A DNA stretch of 9,056 nucleotides from Pyrinomonadaceae bacterium (GTDB lineage Bacteria; Acidobacteriota; Blastocatellia; Pyrinomonadales; Pyrinomonadaceae), in assembly GCA_013813825.1 (NCBI GenBank), contig JACCRA010000008.1, forward strand, positions 1 through 9,056, given 5' to 3'. A program made the position numbers and the translations under genes. The notes below the pieces were generated by a model. The model searched no databases and was not told the origin of the DNA. It saw only the letters and a list, made by a program, of their open reading frames with translations. Positions 1 to 6,105 of this stretch are shown here, piece by piece (the first letter of the stretch is position 1; each line of letters opens with the position of its first letter).

Positions 1-1283
1 TCCAACGCTTGAATCAATTCGTCCACCTGCTCCTTCGTCGAGTTGAGCATCATTCCGGTGCGGATGACGTTGGCATAGAGTCCGCCTTTGCCGATCAGAA
101 CGCCGCGCCGCTTCGTCTCTTCAAAAACTGTGAGGACAGCTTGCGGATGCGGCTCTTTCGTTTCGCGATCCTTCACCAGTTCCAGTGCTTGCATCAGGCC
201 GAGGCCGCGCACGTCGCCGATGACAGCGTGCTTTTCTTTTAACTCATCAAGTCGCGCGCGCAGATACGCGCCGACGGTCGCCGCGTTTTGGCGCAAGTCG
301 TCTTCCTCGATCACTTTGATCACGGCGAGCGCGGCGGCCATCGAGACGGGGTTGCCGCCGAACGTCGAGAAGGTCAGTCCCTTGTAGCTGTCGGCGACTT
401 CCGGTGTCGCGGTGGTCATGCCAATGGGGACGCCGTTCGCCATGCCTTTCGCGGAAGTGATGATGTCCGGCTCCACGTCCCAATGCTCGATGCCGAACCA
501 CTTGTCGCCGGTGCGCCCCCAAGCGGTCTGCACTTCGTCGGCGATGAAGAGGCCGCCGTGTTGTCGGGTAATTTCGGCGGCGCGCTCGAAGTAGCCGGGC
601 GGCGGGACGATGAAGCCGCCGACGCCTAAGATCGGCTCGGCCATGAAAGCCGCGATCTCGCCGGTGGTCGTTGTCTCGATCACTTCCTTGATGTCTTCGG
701 CGCAGGCCAGTCCGCATTCCGGGTATGTCAGCTTGAGCGGGCAGCGGTAGCAATAGGGCGCGCGGGCGTGGACGATGCCGGCGACCTGCGCGGGCAAAGG
801 CCGCCACGTCGAATGGCCGACGGCTGTGAGCGCGGTGGCCGAACGCCCGCTGTAGCTGTGGCGCAAAACGACGATCTCGTGGCGGCCAGTGTGGAGCTTC
901 GCGGCCATGATCGCGGTGTCGTCGGCCTCGGTTCCGCTGTTGGTGAAGAACGACTTTCGCAGGCGGCCGGGCGTAATCTGATAGAGCTTTTCGGCGAGGT
1001 CGGCCTGCGGCCGGTTGGCGTAGAGCGTCGAAGTATGTTGGAGCGTCTTGACCTGCTCGATGATCGCTTCGTTCACGCGCGGGTTGGCGTGGCCGACGCT
1101 GACCGTGAGCACGCCGCCGAAACAGTCGAGATAGCGTCTGTCCTGATCGTCCCATACATACGCGCCCTCGCCGCGCACCAGCGCCACGGGTTCCTGATAA
1201 TAGTTGGCGACGGCGGGGAAGAGAAACTCTTTGTGCTTGCGGACGATCTCGGAGCGTTGAGTTGTGGGTTCGATAGCAGCCAT
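1..1283 (-). CDS. Class III PLP-dependent aminotransferase (AGXT2 / GABA-transaminase-like), C-terminus cut by window edge
   Basis: This cytosolic fold-type I enzyme should move an amino group from an omega-amino acid (GABA, beta-alanine or similar) to a keto acid, giving a semialdehyde. The start at 1283 follows a near-perfect Shine-Dalgarno (GGAGGAGG) just upstream. About 427 residues are visible, so only the last few of a typical 430-450 are missing. Visible motifs are the cofactor-binding stretch FFTNSGTEA (112-120), the ADEVQTAWGRTG block with Asp249 and Gln252 (248-259), and the Schiff-base lysine Lys279 in TSAKGMANG. A C-x2-C-x8-C-x3-C cluster (Cys178, 181, 190, 194) lies between the two halves of the large domain; I recall similar clusters in bacterial relatives. 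The C-terminal VLIGKGGLYANVIR stretch is typical of the AGXT2-like branch. It is the last gene of a minus-strand run behind an aldehyde dehydrogenase, which suits an aminotransferase/semialdehyde dehydrogenase pair. The family call is secure; the exact substrate cannot be read from sequence. Confidence 0.93.
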   Translation of the reverse strand, partial: MAAIEPTTQRSEIVRKHKEFLFPAVANYYQEPVALVRGEGAYVWDDQDRRYLDCFGGVLTVSVGHANPRVNEAIIEQVKTLQHTSTLYANRPQADLAEKLYQITPGRLRKSFFTNSGTEADDTAIMAAKLHTGRHEIVVLRHSYSGRSATALTAVGHSTWRPLPAQVAGIVHARAPYCYRCPLKLTYPECGLACAEDIKEVIETTTTGEIAAFMAEPILGVGGFIVPPPGYFERAAEITRQHGGLFIADEVQTAWGRTGDKWFGIEHWDVEPDIITSAKGMANGVPIGMTTATPEVADSYKGLTFSTFGGNPVSMAAALAVIKVIEEDDLRQNAATVGAYLRARLDELKEKHAVIGDVRGLGLMQALELVKDRETKEPHPQAVLTVFEETKRRGVLIGKGGLYANVIRTGMMLNSTKEQVDELIQAL

Positions 1284-1297
1284 GATTCCTCCTCCGC
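1284..1297 (-). promoter_or_regulatory. Strong ribosome binding site of the aminotransferase
   Basis: On the minus strand the sequence GGCGGAGGAGGAATC directly precedes the ATG. It is the strongest Shine-Dalgarno in the window and decides the start at 1283. It also suggests the aminotransferase is translated independently and well, even though hicA ends only 50 bases upstream. Confidence 0.8.
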
Positions 1298-1333
1298 CTT
1301 TAGCTGGCGAGTGCTTGGCAGTTGAAATAATCT

Positions 1334-1522
1334 TCAGTTCGACGATTCGCCCTTCAATTTCCTGATGATTGATTTGGCGAGCGTTTCGTTGATCTCTTGA
1401 TGGCGCGGGACTGGTTGAGATTGTTTAGTGTGCGGGTTAGTGTACCAATCATGCTTGCCGCCATGACGCGCCAACACACAGCCGAGGTCTGTTAGTATTT
1501 TTATCAAGCCGCGCCTTTTCAT
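1334..1522 (-). CDS. hicA: HicA-family toxin (mRNA interferase)
   Basis: This 62-residue protein matches the small HicA/YcfA family. These toxins have a double-stranded-RNA-binding-like fold and cleave mRNA when freed from HicB. The family pattern is clear: the N-terminal RRGLIKIL helix, then GCVLARHGGKHDWY with the expected catalytic His24, then a proline-rich strand PVPRH (38-42) and a final amphipathic helix. Length is normal and nothing looks broken. Its ATG overlaps the hicB stop codon by one base (TAATG), so the two genes are probably translationally coupled. HicB precedes HicA here, the reverse of the E. coli order but common elsewhere. GC content is lower than in the flanking metabolic genes, which suggests horizontal acquisition. 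The family assignment is strong; actual toxicity is inferred. Confidence 0.9.
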   Translation of the reverse strand: MKRRGLIKILTDLGCVLARHGGKHDWYTNPHTKQSQPVPRHQEINETLAKSIIRKLKGESSN

Positions 1523-1713
1523 TAGGCCACGGCCATTTCTTCAACTTTTCTGATGAATGGAACTTCACCAGATTCGACATCGGCCAGCAAATCTCTGAGA
1601 TTCTCCAGCAATTCTTCCTTCGAGTGAGCCTGCGTTTGATAGTCGGGAAACTCGTTGAGGTGGCCGATGAAAAACTCGCCGTCTTGCCAAAATGTGTACT
1701 GCACTGTCCGCAT
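1522..1713 (-). CDS. hicB: HicB-family antitoxin, short form without a DNA-binding domain
   Basis: This 63-residue protein resembles the partial RNase H-like domain of HicB antitoxins, which bind and block HicA. The N-terminal strand VQYTFWQDGEFFIGHL, followed by NEFPDYQTQAHS and then a helix EELLENLRDLLADV, is the usual HicB N-terminal pattern. Many longer HicB proteins add a C-terminal helix-turn-helix or ribbon-helix-helix for autoregulation. This one ends at Ala63 with none, so repression of its own promoter by a dedicated DNA-binding domain is not expected. The start at 1713 is supported by AGGAG seven bases upstream. It starts 32 bases after the aldehyde dehydrogenase stop and overlaps hicA by one base. 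I found no convincing promoter in the 32-base gap, so transcription from the dehydrogenase promoter, or from inside that gene, is likely. Confidence 0.87.
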   Translation of the reverse strand: MRTVQYTFWQDGEFFIGHLNEFPDYQTQAHSKEELLENLRDLLADVESGEVPFIRKVEEMAVA

Positions 1714-1745
1714 GTGTTTTACTCCTAAACTCTCAATTCTTTAAG

Positions 1746-3224
1746 TCAATACAAATTCCCCTCACGTTTGCGCCCGGTGTAATCAACGTAAACGACTTTC
1801 ATCTCGGTGTAAAAATCGAGTGCGGACGAGCCTTGCTCGCGGTCGCCGATGCCGGTGGACTTGATGCCTCCAAAGGGGATGTGCGCCTCGCCGCCGGTGG
1901 TCGCCGAGTTGATATGCGTCATGCCAGTTTCGATCTCATCGACGAAGCGGAAGACGCGCGCGGCGTCGTTCGTGAAGATCGAGGAAGACAAACCATAGTC
2001 GCTGTCGTTGGCGACGACCAAGGCCTCCGCAAAATTCTTGACGCGCAGCACTGAGAGGACGGGACCGAAAATCTCTTCACGCGCGATTCGCATCTCGGGC
2101 GTGACGCGGTCGAAGATCGTCGGGCGCACGAAAAAACCTTTAGCTAGTCCGTCATCTTCCGCTCTGGTCCCTCCGCAGGCGAGCGTCGCGCCGTCTTCGT
2201 GGCCGATGTCGATGTAGTGGAGTACCGTCTCGAACTGCTGCTCATCGACGATGGTCCCGACTTCCGTGGCGGGATCAGCGCCGTCGCCGAGTCGCAATCC
2301 CTGTGCCGGCTCGATCAATTGTCCGACGAATTCATCGGCCACCTCTTCGACGACGATGGCGCCACTCGTCGCGGTGCAGCGTTGGCCGGTCACGCCAAAC
2401 GCGCCCTGCGTTGTCGCTTCGACCGCGAGATTGAGATCGGCGTCTTCCAGCACGACGACGGGATTCTTGCCGCCCATCTCGCATTGGACTTTAGCGCCGC
2501 GCCGTGCTGCTTGCTCGTAAAGTTTGACGCCGACACCGTTTGATCCCGTGAACGAGATGCCGCGTATCGCCGGGTGGTTCACGATCTCGTCGCCCGCGTC
2601 CGCGCCCGATCCGAGAATCAGATTGAGGACGCCGGGCGGCACGCCGGCCTCCGCGAAAATCTCGACGAGGCGGACGGCGGTGGCGGGCGTGTTGGTGGCC
2701 GGCTTGAAGACCACGGTATTGCCGGCGACGAGCGCGGGCGCGATTTTCCAGACGGGAATCGCCACCGGAAAATTCCACGGCGTAACACAAGCGACGCCGC
2801 CGAGCGGTTGCTTAATCGTGTACGCGAAATTTGAAGGTAGCTCGGAACTGATCGTCTCGCCGTTCATCCGGCGTGACTCGCCCGCGCAAAATTCCATCAC
2901 GTTGATTGAGCGTTGCAGTTCGCCGCGCGACTCGCCGCGCGTCTTGCCTTCTTCGCATGTCAATAAACAGGCGAGATTTTCGCGGTCGTCTTCGAGCAAG
3001 CGCGCGGCGCGGGCGACGATGCGACCACGCGCCGGGGCGGGCGTCGCGCGCCACTCGCGGAAAGCGTGGGCGGCGGCTTCGACGGCGCGGCGGGCTTCTT
3101 CGCGCGTCGAGAGTCGCACCGTGCCAATCACGTTGTCCGTGTTTGCCGGGTTGAGGTTTGGCGTGGTCTGCTCCGCTGTCGATTCAAGCCACTGGCCGTT
3201 GATATAATTGCGGTATGTTTCCAT
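1746..3224 (-). CDS. NAD(P)-dependent aldehyde dehydrogenase (semialdehyde dehydrogenase-like)
   Basis: This 492-residue cytosolic enzyme oxidises an aldehyde or semialdehyde to the acid. All hallmarks of the ALDH superfamily are present: Asn151 in TPWNFP, the cofactor-binding Lys174 in [14 protein letters not shown] (225-232) in the Rossmann fold, the general base Glu249 in CEMGGKNP, the nucleophile Cys283 in GQRCTATSG, and Glu384 in EEIFGP. The GQRCTATS block and the [15 protein letters not shown] tail recall alpha-ketoglutaric semialdehyde dehydrogenases and related enzymes; succinic or malonic semialdehyde are other possibilities. The reading frame stays open back to 3611, but the homologous N-terminus ([12 protein letters not shown]) starts at 3224 and the extension is not ALDH-like. 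This ATG has no clear Shine-Dalgarno, so the exact start is less sure than the product. The gene heads the minus-strand run ending in the aminotransferase, which could supply its aldehyde substrate. Confidence 0.93.
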   Translation of the reverse strand: METYRNYINGQWLESTAEQTTPNLNPANTDNVIGTVRLSTREEARRAVEAAAHAFREWRATPAPARGRIVARAARLLEDDRENLACLLTCEEGKTRGESRGELQRSINVMEFCAGESRRMNGETISSELPSNFAYTIKQPLGGVACVTPWNFPVAIPVWKIAPALVAGNTVVFKPATNTPATAVRLVEIFAEAGVPPGVLNLILGSGADAGDEIVNHPAIRGISFTGSNGVGVKLYEQAARRGAKVQCEMGGKNPVVVLEDADLNLAVEATTQGAFGVTGQRCTATSGAIVVEEVADEFVGQLIEPAQGLRLGDGADPATEVGTIVDEQQFETVLHYIDIGHEDGATLACGGTRAEDDGLAKGFFVRPTIFDRVTPEMRIAREEIFGPVLSVLRVKNFAEALVVANDSDYGLSSSIFTNDAARVFRFVDEIETGMTHINSATTGGEAHIPFGGIKSTGIGDREQGSSALDFYTEMKVVYVDYTGRKREGNLY

Positions 3225-3328
3225 CTGCTGAGTCGTCGTGTCCGTGGAAAACTTTTGAGGCGCTCTCCTGCAAGATCGTGGGGGCAACGCCGGTAGTAGT
3301 GCCATTGAAGAAAAGAAGGCTGAGAGAC

Positions 3329-3347
3329 GAGCGCGGGATGCGCGCTC
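3329..3347. repeat. Perfect 7-bp inverted repeat (hairpin)
   Basis: GAGCGCG and CGCGCTC are exact reverse complements around a five-base loop, GGATG. The stem is very GC-rich. There is no T-run on either side. It could be part of a dispersed intergenic repeat, a protein-binding palindrome, or a structure in the leader of the leftward transcript if that transcript starts to its right. Confidence 0.6.
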
Positions 3348-3475
3348 ACATCCGCCTCTGGTGCAAGCATTCCCGGACGTGCCTTCTTGTTGCCGGCTCA
3401 ATATACACAACTGCCGCCGGGCGTGGGAAGATAAAAGTAGCTGGGTGCGAAAGTCGCAGGCGTCGTGCTGAAAAG

Positions 3476-3513
3476 GCGGCTGACGCCGCACTTCCGGGAC
3501 GGGTGATCCCGTC
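3476..3513. repeat. Two adjacent perfect inverted repeats
   Basis: The first is GCGGC-TGAC-GCCGC (3476-3489). The second is GACGGG-TGAT-CCCGTC (3498-3513). Both have four-base loops and lie eight bases apart, just upstream of the rightward promoter's -35 box at 3526. That position would suit operator sites or a boundary element between the divergent transcripts, but no regulator is encoded nearby. Confidence 0.5.
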
Positions 3514-3525
3514 ATCGGACGATGT

Positions 3526-3554
3526 TTGACACCTTCGCTGGGGGCGCTTAGTAT
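3526..3554 (+). promoter_or_regulatory. Predicted sigma-70-type promoter of the peptidase/TPR gene
   Basis: A perfect -35 hexamer TTGACA (3526-3531) is followed by a 17-base spacer and TAGTAT (3549-3554), which matches four of the six TATAAT positions including the key first A and last T. Transcription would start near 3561 and leave a leader of about 105 bases before the ATG at 3667. No start site was measured. Confidence 0.5.
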
Positions 3555-3666
3555 TTTGCGGCGAGACCTAAACACCCTTGCGCCGCTACTCGGACACGGC
3601 GTGCCTCCCACTCACACAAATGTTTTTCTGCGAGCCACTCTCCGCCGTTAAACGAAGCCATCATCT

Positions 3667-5946
3667 ATGAAGAGCCAGCGCCGCATCGCGTCATCTCTGG
3701 TCTGCGTTTTATTGTTCGCCGTGATGGTCCGCCCGGCGGCAGCAACCGACACGTGGGTGAGCGTCCGCACCGCGAATCTTTTCATCGTCGGTAACGCGGG
3801 CGAGCGAGACCTCCGGCAAGTCGCCGCGTGGCTCGAACTGTTTCACCACGTCTTTTACCGGCTTCTTTCCCAACCCGCGCCCAACTCGTCCGTCCCGACG
3901 ACTGTCGTCGTGTTCAAAAGCGACAGCGATTTCCAACCTTTCAAGCCGCTCTATCAGGGCCGGCCCGCCAACGTCGCGGGTTACTTTCAGCCGGGCACGG
4001 ACGTGAATTACATCGCCTTCTCAGCCGAGGCGGGAAACAGCAGCCCGTTCAGCGCGGCCTTTCACGAATACGTTCACCTGCACCTCAACGACAGCGCGCC
4101 CCACGCGCCGCTCTGGTTAAATGAAGGACTGGCCGAATACTACAGCACCTTCGAATTCGTGAATGGCGACGTATTGATCGGCGCGCCGATCGGAAGTTAC
4201 CTACGCCTGTTGCGCCGGGACGAGCTGCTGCCGCTCGAAACGCTCTTCGCCATCGATCACAGTTCGGCGCACTACAACGAGCGCGACAAGCAGGGGATTT
4301 TTTACGCGCAGTCGTGGGCACTGGCTCATTACCTGATGCTCGGCAACAGCGGGCGCCGCCAGCCGCAAATCGCGGACTTCCTCAATCGCCTGTCCGCCGG
4401 ACTGTCAGTCGAAAACAGTTTCGCCTCAGCCTTTGGTACTGATTTCAGGACGATGGAAAGGGAGTTGGCGGAGTACATCCGTGCCGGCTCGTTTCCCGTG
4501 CAGCGCGCGAGTTTCGGCGCTGGGCCGAACTCTTACAGCGGGGCGGAGGTCGCGAGGCTAAGCGAGGCGGAAGCCATGTTTTATCTCGGCGATCTGCTCG
4601 CCCACATCGGCCAGCCTGACGCGGCCGAAAAATATTTTCAGGACGCGATCACGCTCGACCCGGCACAGAAGGACGCGCACGCCGCGCTCGGCTTGTTGCG
4701 GATCAGGCAGGGCCGTTTTGCCGACGCGAAGAAACATCTCCAGCGCGCCGCCGTCACGTCGCAAAACCACCTCGTGCATTATAACTACGCCTACGCGCTC
4801 AGCCGCGAGGGGATGGACGCCGACCGTTCGGTGAAGAGCTACGCGCCCGAAACCGCGCAGGCGATGCGGACTCATTTGCGGAAGGCCATCCAGCTCGCTC
4901 CCAATTTCGCCCCTGCTTATCAACTGTTGGCCTTCGTCAATCTGGTGATGGACGAGCAGTTGGAAGAGTCAATCGGGTACGTCAAGCGGGCGCAGAGCCT
5001 TTTGCCGGGCCGCCCGGAACTCAACATCCTGCTCGGCCAAATTTATCTGCGGCAACGCGATCTCGATTCCGCGCGGCGGGCGCTTGAATCCGCCATCCGG
5101 CAGATTACGGACGCGGAGTTGCGCGCAATCGCCCGGTCGCTGCTTGACCAAGCCGAGGCCGGGGATGTGCAAGTCTCGCAGTTCAGATCAACGGTCAGTG
5201 CGACCGTGGCGGGTGCGGGCGGGACTATCGTCGAGACGGGCCGGGTCAAATCGGGAGAGTTCGAGATTGACATCTCTGGCCCGATGCCAACGGTCGAACA
5301 GGTGCTTGAAAAATACGTCGAGGCGCTCGGCGGACGGGCGGCTCTCGGCAAATTCGACAGTCGCCTGTTGAAAGGTAAAGTGGACATTCCCGGCGAATTC
5401 AGAGGGGCGGCTCTGGAGATTTATGCGAAGGCCCCGAATAAATTTTTGACGGTCATCAACGTTCCCGGCATGGGCGTTTTCCGGCAAGGCTCTAATGGCG
5501 GCGGCGGATGGGCGCAGGCGTCGAACGATGCGGCGCGAAAGCTAACGGGCGCGGAAGTGTCCGAACTGCAACGCGGTTCAAGCTTCTACGCTCCCTTAAG
5601 TCCGCCGGCGAATTACCCGAAGATGAAGCTGTTAGGCAAAGTGAAGATCGGCTACCGCGACGCCTTTCTGGTCGAGGCGATGGCGGTGGGCCGCGAGCCG
5701 TCGGAGCGATTTTTCTTCGACGCGCAGAGCCGCCTTCTGATCCGCCGCGACGGGATGCATTCGAGCATTCGCGGGAGGGGAAACGCGGTGATCTACTTCG
5801 ACGAATGGACGGAGGTGGACGGCGTCAAGTTACCGTTCCGCGTGACGCAAGCCTTCTCCAATCACGCGGTCGTCTTCATGTTTGAAGAAGTCAAGTATAA
5901 TGTCCCCTTCAACGAGCAGATTTTCAATCAGCCGGTAACGAAATAA
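3667..5946 (+). CDS. Exported HEXXH peptidase-MA-like protein with TPR repeats and a LolA/LolB-like C-terminal domain
   Basis: This 759-residue protein starts with a signal peptide: basic MKSQRR, a hydrophobic stretch to about residue 20, and a probable cleavage after Ala26. Residues 28-275 resemble the Peptidase_MA_2/gluzincin group. The zinc motif is HEYVH (His133, Glu134, His137), followed by LWLNEGLAEYY, where Glu153 is the likely third zinc ligand. Tetratricopeptide-like helices follow from about 303 to 482, for example MFYLGDLLAHIGQPDAAEKY and ELNILLGQIYLRQRDLDSAR; one repeat near 370-413 seems to carry an insert. Residues 538-759 form a beta-rich domain starting VEQVLEKYVEALGG, like the lipoprotein-sorting (LolA/LolB-like) fold seen at the end of many acidobacterial proteins. 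No membrane anchor or lipobox is present, so a periplasmic or secreted location is likely. The active-site residues look intact, but substrate and proteolytic activity are unknown. The ATG lacks a clear ribosome site. Confidence 0.85.
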   Translation: MKSQRRIASSLVCVLLFAVMVRPAAATDTWVSVRTANLFIVGNAGERDLRQVAAWLELFHHVFYRLLSQPAPNSSVPTTVVVFKSDSDFQPFKPLYQGRPANVAGYFQPGTDVNYIAFSAEAGNSSPFSAAFHEYVHLHLNDSAPHAPLWLNEGLAEYYSTFEFVNGDVLIGAPIGSYLRLLRRDELLPLETLFAIDHSSAHYNERDKQGIFYAQSWALAHYLMLGNSGRRQPQIADFLNRLSAGLSVENSFASAFGTDFRTMERELAEYIRAGSFPVQRASFGAGPNSYSGAEVARLSEAEAMFYLGDLLAHIGQPDAAEKYFQDAITLDPAQKDAHAALGLLRIRQGRFADAKKHLQRAAVTSQNHLVHYNYAYALSREGMDADRSVKSYAPETAQAMRTHLRKAIQLAPNFAPAYQLLAFVNLVMDEQLEESIGYVKRAQSLLPGRPELNILLGQIYLRQRDLDSARRALESAIRQITDAELRAIARSLLDQAEAGDVQVSQFRSTVSATVAGAGGTIVETGRVKSGEFEIDISGPMPTVEQVLEKYVEALGGRAALGKFDSRLLKGKVDIPGEFRGAALEIYAKAPNKFLTVINVPGMGVFRQGSNGGGGWAQASNDAARKLTGAEVSELQRGSSFYAPLSPPANYPKMKLLGKVKIGYRDAFLVEAMAVGREPSERFFFDAQSRLLIRRDGMHSSIRGRGNAVIYFDEWTEVDGVKLPFRVTQAFSNHAVVFMFEEVKYNVPFNEQIFNQPVTK

Positions 5947-5958
5947 CTTTAGAATGGA

Positions 5959-6052
5959 GCAATGTCGGGGATGAAGCTCGGTTCGGCGTTCAGCCTGTAG
6001 GCTGCTTCTCTCAGGTGTGGCACGCTCAACGCCGTCCATCCCACTTCGTTGC
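5959..6052. repeat. Nested long inverted repeat / structured intergenic element
   Basis: Four stem segments nest in register. The outermost is GCAATG (5959-5964) with CGTTGC (6047-6052), including one G-U pair. Inside it is GGGATG (5968-5973) with CATCCC (6037-6042), then CGGCGTT (5984-5990) with AACGCCG (6028-6034). The innermost, CAGCCTGTAGGCTG (5991-6004), is a small palindromic hairpin. There is no T-run, so this is not a standard terminator. It begins 12 bases after the peptidase stop. Its shape is that of a REP- or MITE-like dispersed repeat or of a folded RNA. Confidence 0.55.
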
Positions 6053-6105
6053 CCTGCCGCCATCATTGTTTCATCACAAACCGCGAATCATTTCCACTGT
6101 GCCTG

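Larger units (their letters stand above)
3225..3666. other. Divergent intergenic region (442 bases) with inverted repeats
   Basis: No gene is supported here. Open frames on both strands lack ribosome sites and recognisable domains. The stretch should hold the promoters of the leftward dehydrogenase run and of the rightward peptidase gene. The rightward promoter is clear and is listed separately. For the leftward direction the best I can see is TATATT on the minus strand (3405-3400) without a good -35 box, so that call would be weak. Perfect short inverted repeats lie at 3329-3347, 3476-3489 and 3498-3513, and a further one in the probable 5' leader of the peptidase gene (CGCCG at 3581-3585 with CGGCG at 3597-3601). 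None is followed by a T-run, so they are not standard intrinsic terminators. Confidence 0.7.

Noticed and set aside
247..1155. Minus-strand open frame of 302 codons overlapping the aminotransferase in another frame
   Set aside because: Its translation is dominated by Arg and low-complexity stretches, as expected for a shadow frame, while the other minus-strand frame gives a textbook class III aminotransferase.
768..1325. Plus-strand open frame of 185 codons opposite the aminotransferase
   Set aside because: It is antisense to a gene with complete active-site motifs, has no recognisable domain, and is explained by low stop-codon frequency in GC-rich DNA.
1744..1749. TTGACT on the minus strand as a -35 box for hicBA
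   Set aside because: The position where a -10 box should lie (1721-1726) is AGGAGT, the ribosome site of hicB, with no TATAAT-like sequence.
3215..3529. Plus-strand open frame of 104 codons in the intergenic region
   Set aside because: It begins inside the dehydrogenase gene on the opposite strand, has no Shine-Dalgarno and shows no recognisable domain; it is likely a by-product of high GC content.
3225..3611. N-terminal extension of the aldehyde dehydrogenase frame by 129 codons
   Set aside because: The extension is rich in Arg, Ser and Cys, resembles no ALDH N-terminus, crosses the inverted repeats and overlaps the rightward promoter. The family-like N-terminus starts at 3224.
6049..6105. 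Upstream TTG start for the acyl-CoA synthetase
   Set aside because: The 19 extra residues do not resemble the family, no ribosome site precedes the TTG, and it lies in the hairpin element. ATG at 6106 fits better.
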